Assembly: GCA_943372725.1 (NCBI GenBank) | Contig: CALRZT010000105.1 | Span: forward strand, 1-13,350 | Origin: CAMDHY01 sp943372725 | GTDB taxonomy: Bacteria; Pseudomonadota; Alphaproteobacteria; Rhizobiales; Segnochrobactraceae | Reading direction: 5' to 3' | Length of the DNA: 13,350 bases | Shown: positions 8,595 through 13,350 of the stretch, piece by piece | How positions within the stretch are numbered: position 1 is the stretch's first letter | Layout: each line of letters starts with the position of its first letter | Translations under genes and position numbers: made by a program | The notes under the pieces: model-generated | The model's input: only the letters and a program-made list of their open reading frames with translations | Database searches by the model: none | What the model was told of the DNA's origin: nothing

Positions 8595-9884
8595 TCAGTT
8601 GGCGCCGACGGCCGTCGGGTTGTCGAGGCTGTCGGAGCCCTCGACGGAGATCGTCAGGCCGAGTGCCGAGACCAGGCCCTCGACGGCGCGGGTCTGGGCG
8701 ACCAGAGCCGTGACGATGTCGTCGACGATCTTGTTGCCCTCGGCGTTGTCCGGCCCGATCATCTGGTCGTAGGCCATCTTGCCGCTGTCGGCGGTCTGCT
8801 TCATGACCGTCATCTTCGCGGTGGTGTCGGCCATCGCCTGCTCGACGCGGGTGGCGGCCTCGGGCGCCTTCGCCGCGGCATAGGCGGCGAGGCTCGGGCC
8901 CTCGAGCTTCGTGCCGTCGACGCGGGTATAGGTGCCCGTGTAGAGCGCCACCATGCCGGCCTGGTCGTAGAAGTGCGAGTTGTGGGTGTTGTCGGAGAAG
9001 CAGTCGTGCTCCTCCTCGGGGTCGTGCAGGATCAAGCCGAGCTTGATGCGCTCGCCGGCGAGTTCGCCATAGGAGAGCGAGCCGATGCCGGTGAGAATGG
9101 TGGCGAGGCCGCCTTCTGGACCCTTGGCGATCACGTCCTTGCGGGCCGCGCCGTCCGGACCCCACTGCTGCGCCATGTCCTCGAGGTCGTCGACGAGGAG
9201 TTGCGTGGCGACCGTGAGGTAGGCGCGGCGACGCTCGCAGTTGCCGCCGGTGCAGTTGGCGATGTCGAAGTCGGTGGCCGGCCGGTTGCCGGCGCCGGGG
9301 CCGGTCCCGTTGAGGTCCTGGCCCCACAGCAGGAACTCGATGGCGTGGTAGCCGATCGAGACGTTCGCCTCGACTTCCTGCGCCTCCTGCAGGCCGGTGA
9401 GGAGGTCGGCGGAGATGGTGGTGGCGTCGATCTCGTCGGGCCCGACGCGCAGCTTCGTCGAGGCGACGACGTTCAGCGTGTAGAGCGGGTTTTCGTCGGA
9501 GGCGTCGCCATAGGAGCCGCCGTCGACATAGTCGATCAGGCCCTCGTCGAGCGGCCAGGCGTTCACCTTGCCCTCCCACTCGTCGACGAGCGCGTTGCCG
9601 AAGCGCAGGCCCTCGGTCTGCTGGTAGGGCACGCGGGCGGCGATCCAGGCGGTGCGGGCGGCGGAAAGCGTCGCGTCGGACGGCGCGTCGAGCAGGTCGC
9701 CGATCGCCATCTGCAGCGTCTTGGCGGTGGTGACGCTGTCCGCGTACATCGCCTCGGCGACGTCGGCGTAGTGGGTCACGACCGCTTCGGGCGTCGGGGC
9801 GTTGGCCGCCGAGGCGGACGCGACCGCCGCAACGGTCAGGGCGACGGCGGCGGCCGTTGCCGCAAGGAGGGGAAGTCGGCGCAT
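8595..9884 (-). CDS. Imelysin-family (M75/IrpA-like) periplasmic protein
   Basis: Exported protein of 429 residues with a Sec signal peptide (about 1-27, ending ASASAAN). It carries the canonical imelysin motif GxHxxE as GYHAIEFLLWGQD starting at 178, where the histidine and glutamate are thought to help bind iron. Other typical features are the AARVPYQQTEGLRFGN helix (82-97), the acidic segment DEWEGKVNAWPLDEG (101-115) and a NC..NC-like pair (CTGGNC) after the motif. This matches iron-regulated IrpA-type imelysins, not EfeO, since there is no N-terminal cupredoxin domain. The ATG at 9884 has GGAG seven bases upstream, which decides the start. The substrate-binding protein gene lies 124 bases upstream on the same strand, separated by a hairpin, and a structured repeat separates the gene from the oxidase downstream. 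Confidence 0.9.
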   Translation of the reverse strand: MRRLPLLAATAAAVALTVAAVASASAANAPTPEAVVTHYADVAEAMYADSVTTAKTLQMAIGDLLDAPSDATLSAARTAWIAARVPYQQTEGLRFGNALVDEWEGKVNAWPLDEGLIDYVDGGSYGDASDENPLYTLNVVASTKLRVGPDEIDATTISADLLTGLQEAQEVEANVSIGYHAIEFLLWGQDLNGTGPGAGNRPATDFDIANCTGGNCERRRAYLTVATQLLVDDLEDMAQQWGPDGAARKDVIAKGPEGGLATILTGIGSLSYGELAGERIKLGLILHDPEEEHDCFSDNTHNSHFYDQAGMVALYTGTYTRVDGTKLEGPSLAAYAAAKAPEAATRVEQAMADTTAKMTVMKQTADSGKMAYDQMIGPDNAEGNKIVDDIVTALVAQTRAVEGLVSALGLTISVEGSDSLDNPTAVGAN

Positions 9885-9935
9885 CGGTGAGCTCCATCGT
9901 GCCGCGCGCGAACTCGCCGCCGCGGGCCGTTCGAA

Positions 9936-9960
9936 AGCGGTGCGATGGGGCCGCACCGCT
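9936..9960 (-). terminator. Stem-loop between binding-protein and imelysin genes
   Basis: A perfect 9-bp inverted repeat (9936-9944 with 9952-9960) with a 7-base loop lies in the 124-base gap between the two genes. On the minus strand the stem is followed by only a short CTTTC-like stretch, so it is a weak candidate for a terminator or an mRNA-stabilising or attenuating hairpin that would let the binding protein be made in excess. Confidence 0.4.
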
Positions 9961-10008
9961 CATCCAGTCGAGGGCGCGCGCCCCGGGGCCGCGCCGATCA
10001 GGTCGTGA

Positions 10009-11055
10009 TCAGGAGGACGGGCCGTCGTCGTAGCCGACCTTGTCGACGATCTCGCTCGCTTCCTTGCGGTCGGCGGCGATGGTGGCGAGCGGCAGCGGAT
10101 CGGGCTTCAGCGCACCCCACGAGGCGACGATCTCGTTCACCTCGAGGCCTGGCTTCACCGGGTACTCGAAATTGGTGTTGGCGTAGATCTCCTGCGCCTC
10201 GTCGGAGGTGAGGAATTCGATCAGCTTCACCGCGTTGTCGCGGTTGGGCGCGTTCTTGGCGATCGAGGCGCCGGAGATGTTGACGTGGGTGCCGCGGCCC
10301 TCGGCGTTGGGGAAGAGGACCTTGATCGCCTGCGCCCACTCCTTCTGCTCCGGCTCCTTCTCGTTGGTCGCCATCAGACCGACGTAGTAGGTGTTGCCGA
10401 GGGCGAGGTCGCACTCGCCGGCGAGGATCGCCTTCGCCTGGTCGCGGTCGCCGCCGGCCGGCTTCACGGCGAGGTTCTCCTTGATGCCCTTGATCGTCTG
10501 CTCGGCCTTGTCGGCGCCGTCGTTGGCGATCAGCGAGGCGAACAGGCCGATGTTGTAGACGTGCTGACCGGAGCGGGTGCAGATCTTGCCCTTCCACTTC
10601 GGGTCGGCGAGCTCCTCGTAGGTGATGGTGTCCTGGGCGACGCGGTCCTTCGAGGCGTAGACGACGCGGGCGCGCATCGTCAGCCCGACCCAGTGGCCGT
10701 CGGGATCGCGGTACTGCGCCGGCACGTTGGCGTCGATCGTCGGCGTCGAGACCGGCTGGGTGATGCCGAGCTGCTTGGCGCCGTCGAGGCGGCCGATGTC
10801 CACCGACAGGATGACGTCGGCCGGCGAGTTGGCGCCCTCGGCGGCGATGCGCTCCTCGAGGCCAGAGCTCGCCGAGACGACATTGGTCGTGATGCCGGTC
10901 TCGGCGGTGAACTTGTCGAGCAGCGGCTTGATCAGGTCCGGCTGGCGATAGCTGTAGATGTTGACCTCGCCGTCGGCGGCCGCCGGCAGGGCGGCGAGCG
11001 AAAGCGCGAGCGCCGCGGCGCTCGCGAGGATGGCGTGGTCGAACGTCTTGCGCAT
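10009..11055 (-). CDS. Fe(III) ABC transporter substrate-binding protein (FbpA/FutA type)
   Basis: Periplasmic iron-binding protein of 348 residues with a Sec signal peptide (about 1-28, ending PAAADG). The mature start VNIYSYRQPDLIKPLLDKF and the segment KICTRSGQHVYNIGLFASLI match Fe(III)-binding proteins of the IdiA/FutA branch. GNTYYVGLM puts the tandem tyrosines at 223-224, the residues that bind Fe(III) in this family. The ATG at 11055 has a purine run (GGGAAAGG) upstream. No permease or ATPase gene lies in the window, so its transporter is encoded elsewhere or it delivers iron to another system. It heads the run of imelysin, oxidase and di-haem genes and has a long upstream region with palindromes, so iron-responsive control is likely but unproven. 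Family assignment is firm; the exact ligand set is not. Confidence 0.9.
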   Translation of the reverse strand: MRKTFDHAILASAAALALSLAALPAAADGEVNIYSYRQPDLIKPLLDKFTAETGITTNVVSASSGLEERIAAEGANSPADVILSVDIGRLDGAKQLGITQPVSTPTIDANVPAQYRDPDGHWVGLTMRARVVYASKDRVAQDTITYEELADPKWKGKICTRSGQHVYNIGLFASLIANDGADKAEQTIKGIKENLAVKPAGGDRDQAKAILAGECDLALGNTYYVGLMATNEKEPEQKEWAQAIKVLFPNAEGRGTHVNISGASIAKNAPNRDNAVKLIEFLTSDEAQEIYANTNFEYPVKPGLEVNEIVASWGALKPDPLPLATIAADRKEASEIVDKVGYDDGPSS

Positions 11056-11173
11056 GGCTGGACCTTTCCCGTTGCTCCGACGTCGTGGTCGCGTCCCGCC
11101 GCTCACCCGCCCTCGAGTTGCGGCGCGAGCCGTGACCCGCGGCGACAGGAAGCGGTCGCACCGACACGACCCG

Positions 11174-11228
11174 CGTCGATTGACTGTATCGGACAAGAAA
11201 CGAAGCTGGGCGTCGCTGTCAATCGACG
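11174..11228. repeat. 11-bp inverted repeat upstream of the iron-binding protein gene
   Basis: CGTCGATTGAC at 11174-11184 is repeated in perfect inverted form at 11218-11228, 33 bases apart. On the minus strand the first arm contains TTGACA (11222-11217), a good -35 hexamer, but no convincing -10 follows at 17 bases. It could be a paired operator or a stem in the leader RNA. Confidence 0.5.
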
Positions 11229-11311
11229 ATTTCGTCACAGACGGAGATCGGAATGGTTTCAGATGCGAGCTGAACAAGGAAGAATTCCGCAGGCCAGCGC
11301 CCGCACCAATC

Positions 11312-11330
11312 TTGAATTAAAATGATTCAA
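11312..11330. promoter_or_regulatory. 19-bp palindrome A, putative iron-responsive operator
   Basis: TTGAATTAAAATGATTCAA has perfect 6-bp arms (TTGAAT and ATTCAA) around a 7-base centre. It lies 257 bases before the binding-protein start, in the only AT-rich patch of the window. Its length and AAT/ATT half-sites suit a Fur-family regulator, but it does not match the usual Irr or RirA box spacing. Confidence 0.55.
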
Positions 11331-11340
11331 AACAGTGATC

Positions 11341-11359
11341 TAGAATTTTAGTTATTCTA
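11341..11359. promoter_or_regulatory. 19-bp palindrome B, second putative operator
   Basis: TAGAATTTTAGTTATTCTA has the same architecture as the palindrome ten bases away: perfect 6-bp arms (TAGAAT and ATTCTA) around 7 bases. The two agree at 13 of 19 positions and their centres are 29 bp apart. Such a pair suggests two binding sites for one dimeric regulator, possibly overlapping the promoter of the minus-strand iron locus. Confidence 0.55.
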
Positions 11360-11491
11360 ATTCATGTCTAGGGGCGGCCGGCGTGGGCGGTCGAGGCCGC
11401 GGCTGCGGGGGAGATACCGAAGCTACGGTCCCGCCGACGCAGTGGCGGGCCGCGGCAGTCGCGGTGCTCGCGTCCCGCCCTGCCCGCCCCG

Positions 11492-11926
11492 TCAGGGAAC
11501 GATGCGGACGTCGGCTTCGGTGTGGAAGGCACCGGTCCCGACGAAATCCTGCGAATACTGCGCCTTGATCTCGGCGATCTTGGCCGCGTTGGCGGCGTCG
11601 TCCGGGTGGACGACGATCAGCACCTTCGTCATCTCGGCAGGCACGACGTCGGCGCCGGGATTCGTGCCCTGGCCGTAGGCGGTGACGACCGTCAGCCCCT
11701 GGGGAAAGCGCGGTGTCACCACCTCGGCGAGGAACCGTGCCCACTCCTGCTCGCTGACACCGCGACCATCGGCGGTCTTCAGGCCGAAATAGAGCGTCGT
11801 CTGCACCGCGGCGATCTCGCCCGCGGCCTGCTGCGCCCGCACCGGGAGAGCCGCGCTGGCGGCCAGAACCGCCGCCGACAACAGGCAGGCGGCGGCGAAA
11901 CGGTGGATCGGACGGGCTTTGGTCAC
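11492..11926 (-). CDS. Small exported DUF3574 protein
   Basis: Protein of 144 residues with a signal peptide (about 1-31, ending PVRAQQ). The mature part, with TTLYFGLKTADGRGVSEQEWARFLAEVVTPRFPQGLTVVTAYGQ near 43-86 (first and last motifs LYFGLK and GLTV), matches DUF3574 (PF11998), a family of small periplasmic or lipoprotein-like proteins of unknown function. The start is taken as the GTG at 11926, with GGGGGAGAG just upstream; a GTG at 11956 would add ten arginine-rich residues before the leader. It is transcribed away from the tRNA, and ends about 130 bases before the AT-rich operator island. Nothing links it firmly to the iron locus other than its position and strand. It may be transcribed alone. 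Confidence 0.8.
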   Translation of the reverse strand: MTKARPIHRFAAACLLSAAVLAASAALPVRAQQAAGEIAAVQTTLYFGLKTADGRGVSEQEWARFLAEVVTPRFPQGLTVVTAYGQGTNPGADVVPAEMTKVLIVVHPDDAANAAKIAEIKAQYSQDFVGTGAFHTEADVRIVP

Positions 11927-11974
11927 AGTTGCTCTCCCCCTTCCGCGAGGTGGCACGGCCCACCCCGCGTTTGC

Positions 11975-12004
11975 TTGACTTCCCCGAGCCTCGCCCCTTA
12001 TATC
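11975..12004 (+). promoter_or_regulatory. Promoter of tRNA-Val
   Basis: TTGACT (11975-11980) and TATATC (11999-12004) are separated by 18 bases and end 24 bases before the first base of the tRNA. This is a good sigma-70 type promoter for an alphaproteobacterial stable RNA. Confidence 0.7.
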
Positions 12005-12028
12005 CGCGCCACCCGCGCATCGCGCAAC

Positions 12029-12103
12029 GGGCGGTTAGCTCAGCGGTAGAGCACTGCTTTCACACGGCAGGGGTCACAGGTTCAATCCCTGTACCGCCCA
12101 CCA
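12029..12103 (+). tRNA. tRNA-Val(CAC)
   Basis: A complete cloverleaf is visible. The acceptor arms GGGCGGT (12029-12035) and ACCGCCC (12093-12099) pair fully, the D arm is GCTCAGCGGTAGAGC, the anticodon stem CTGCT/GGCAG closes the loop TTCACAC with anticodon CAC, and the T arm is ACAGG TTCAATC CCTGT. The discriminator base is A and the terminal CCA is encoded. It is preceded by its own promoter and stands alone; no integrase or duplicated tRNA end indicates use as an attachment site. Confidence 0.97.
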
Positions 12104-12165
12104 TCAGATCAACGACTTGCGAGCCCGGCCGACACGCGGCCTTGGTTCGAGCGAACCCGGGCGCC

Positions 12166-12245
12166 GGGCGCATGCGCGCCTCACCGCGGCCGCGGACCGC
12201 CAGGATGGGCGCGGCCGCCGCGGTCCGTCGGGCGCGTGCGCCTCA
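12166..12245. repeat. Short imperfect direct repeat downstream of the BtpA gene
   Basis: GGGCGCATGCGCGCCTCA at 12166-12183 recurs as GGGCGCGTGCGCCTCA at 12230-12245, where it includes the stop codon of the BtpA-family gene. The 139 bases between the tRNA and that stop hold this repeat and a 5-bp hairpin (12144-12157), but no gene and no clear terminator. Confidence 0.4.
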
Positions 12246-13031
12246 GGTCGCCCGGGCCGCCGCCATGAAGGCCTCGGCCTTCTCGCGGTCCCAGTACAGG
12301 CGGTCGCGCGGGCCGGCGCCGTCGCGCATCAGAGCGGTCGACACGATCGCGCCATCGGCAACGGCGAGGGTCTGCGCGACATTGCGCGCCGTGACGCTGC
12401 CGCCGAGGAGAATCGGCCGGCTGACGCCCGCCGCCCGCGCCTTTGCGATGCGCTCGAGGCTCTCGTCGAAAGTCGCGCCGGTGATGACGAGGGCGTCGGC
12501 ACCGAGGCGTTCCGCGCCCAGCGCCGCCTGTTCCGGGGGCACGTCGATCAGCGGCACGCAGGTGCGGTCGAAGACGTCGGCGAGGATCGCGATGTCGTCG
12601 CGGCGCAGCTGGTGGCGGTAGGTGAGCGCGTCGACGGCGAGTGCCTCCTTGCGCCCCTCCATCGTCATCGCCGCGCCGACGAACACCTTCAGGCGGACGA
12701 AGTCGGCGCCGCTCGCATGGGCGATGGCGAGCGGCCCGATCGCGTCGTGCGCCTCGACGATGATGCCGAGAGAGACCGTCGGATGAGCGAGCTTCAGGGC
12801 GCGCCCCAGCGCCGCGGTCATCGCGATCGTTTCGGGGCTTGCCGGGCCGCGCTGGCGCGTCTGGTCCTGCAGCATGATGCGGCGGATGCCGGCCGAGACG
12901 AACACCTCGGCGTTGGCCAGGGTGTAGTCCTCGAGGAAGGCCATCGACAGCGTGCGGTCGACCGCCCAATCCGGCAGGTGGAGGGCGGCGACGATCAGCG
13001 GGTCGTCAGAGGTCGACGTCAGCAGGCTCAT
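12243..13031 (-). CDS. BtpA/SgcQ family TIM-barrel protein
   Basis: Predicted cytoplasmic TIM-barrel protein of 262 residues, similar to the BtpA family (PF03437). Supporting segments are VAALHLPDW at 14-22, HASGADFVRLKVFVG at 105-119, ILADVFDRTCVPL at 149-161, GADALVITGA at 177-186 and the phosphate-loop-like LLGGSVTARNV at 208-218 followed by ADGAIVSTALMRDG. BtpA itself stabilises photosystem I in cyanobacteria; SgcQ is a sugar-locus protein of unknown reaction. In non-photosynthetic bacteria members often sit beside metabolic genes and their substrate is unknown. The ATG at 13031 has GGAACC upstream. The amidohydrolase gene ends only 35 bases upstream on the same strand, so the two are probably one operon, perhaps for breakdown of a cyclic amide or nucleoside-related compound, which is inference. 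Confidence 0.8.
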   Translation of the reverse strand: MSLLTSTSDDPLIVAALHLPDWAVDRTLSMAFLEDYTLANAEVFVSAGIRRIMLQDQTRQRGPASPETIAMTAALGRALKLAHPTVSLGIIVEAHDAIGPLAIAHASGADFVRLKVFVGAAMTMEGRKEALAVDALTYRHQLRRDDIAILADVFDRTCVPLIDVPPEQAALGAERLGADALVITGATFDESLERIAKARAAGVSRPILLGGSVTARNVAQTLAVADGAIVSTALMRDGAGPRDRLYWDREKAEAFMAAARAT

Positions 13032-13066
13032 GCAGGTTCCGGGATTCGTTGGGGAGTCGGACGCGT

Positions 13067-13350
13067 TCAGGATAGGCGCGGGATGTAGGCCGCGCCGGGC
13101 TCGCCGGTGACGCGGCCGTCGCGGGCGACGACGCGGCCGCGCACGACGGTCGCCTTCACCTTGCCCGTCACCGGCACGCCCTCGAACGGCGTCCAGCCGC
13201 AGGCGCCGATGAGCTCCGTCTGGCGGATCGTCCAGCGCTCGCCGGGATCGACGATGGTGAAGTCGCCGTCCGAGCCGATGGCGATGGCGCCCTTGCGGGG
13301 ATAGAGCCCGTAGAGCCGCGCCGGCGCCTCCGCCATCAGGGCAGCGAGCC
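13067..13350 (-). CDS. Cyclic amidohydrolase (dihydroorotase/allantoinase-like), C-terminal part
   Basis: Only the last 94 or so codons are in the window; the gene continues past the right edge with an open frame. The visible end includes MAEAPARLYGLYPRKGAIA, where the family reads NPARxFGLYPxKG, then GSDGDFTIVDPGE, CGWTPFEGVPVTGKV and VVRGRVVARDGRV. These are the C-terminal small-domain signatures of dihydroorotase, allantoinase and related cyclic amidohydrolases. The metal-binding HxH motif and catalytic aspartate would lie outside the window, so the substrate cannot be told and an inactive homologue cannot be excluded. It precedes the BtpA-family gene by 35 bases on the same strand. Confidence 0.85.
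   Translation of the reverse strand, partial: LAALMAEAPARLYGLYPRKGAIAIGSDGDFTIVDPGERWTIRQTELIGACGWTPFEGVPVTGKVKATVVRGRVVARDGRVTGEPGAAYIPRLS

Larger units (their letters stand above)
11056..11491. other. Long non-coding region upstream of the iron-binding protein gene
   Basis: This 436-base stretch has no convincing gene. It holds, in plus-strand order, the ribosome binding site of the binding-protein gene, an 11-bp inverted repeat (11174-11228), an AT-rich island (about 11311-11366) with two similar 19-bp palindromes, and GC-rich sequence before the end of the DUF3574 gene. The frame of the binding protein stays open upstream to about 11277, but composition and the good start at 11055 argue against an extension. 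Confidence 0.6.

Noticed and set aside
6899..9890. Two long plus-strand open frames opposite the oxidase and imelysin genes
   Set aside because: They are low-complexity antisense frames that cross the intergenic repeat and the ends of real genes.
11312..11359. Assignment of the palindromes as Irr or RirA boxes
   Set aside because: The half-sites recall Irr boxes, but the 7-base centre is too long, and the TGA/TCA spacing is 11 instead of the 9 of the RirA box. I kept only 'putative operator'.
11430..11449. Hairpin (6-bp arms) downstream of the DUF3574 gene as its terminator
   Set aside because: The stem is short, the loop is 8 bases and there is no T-tract. Such stems are expected by chance at this base composition.
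12029..12103. tRNA-Val as an integration site for a mobile element
   Set aside because: No integrase, no repeated tRNA 3' end and no change in base composition is seen beside it.

Overview
The window comes from a very GC-rich bacterial chromosome (about 70% G+C by eye). Short intergenic gaps, Tat and Sec leaders, tRNA-Val(CAC) and a composite palindromic intergenic repeat of the kind common in rhizobial genomes suggest an alphaproteobacterium, most likely of the order Hyphomicrobiales. That placement is inference; no rRNA or marker gene is present. Apart from the first gene and the tRNA, every gene is on the minus strand.

Layout. (1) 6-989 (+): a dipeptide (L-Ala-D/L-Glu) epimerase of the enolase superfamily. 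It converges on a minus-strand pair, across a hairpin-rich gap. (2) 1189-3413 (-): a PLP-dependent threonine/serine dehydratase and an MFS permease that starts at a TTG overlapping the dehydratase stop. (3) 3510-11055 (-): the core of the window. Read in the direction of transcription it encodes a Fe(III)-type ABC substrate-binding protein, an imelysin with the GxHxxE motif, a composite palindromic repeat, a Tat-exported multicopper oxidase, a di-haem DUF1111 peroxidase-like cytochrome, a second imelysin that lacks the motif histidine, and a DUF1513 protein. The last four genes overlap end to start. (4) 11056-11491: a 436-base gap with an AT-rich island carrying two similar 19-bp palindromes, which look like operators for the iron locus. 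(5) 11492-11926 (-): a small exported DUF3574 protein. (6) 12029-12103 (+): tRNA-Val with a clear promoter. (7) 12243-13350 (-): a BtpA/SgcQ-family protein and the C-terminal end of a cyclic amidohydrolase that runs off the window.

How the genes may work together. Imelysin, DUF1111, imelysin and DUF1513 form a recurring, iron-regulated periplasmic set in proteobacteria. Here a multicopper oxidase is built into the same coupled operon, and an iron-binding protein of the FbpA/FutA type sits upstream, but no permease (neither FTR1/EfeU nor FbpB/FbpC) is in the window. Functionally the set resembles an EfeUOB system split into separate proteins: imelysins for the EfeO M75 domain, the multicopper oxidase for its cupredoxin part, and a di-haem enzyme in place of the haem peroxidase EfeB. 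I regard this as the most interesting candidate system in the window. Its role in periplasmic iron oxidation or capture is a hypothesis, not something the sequence proves.
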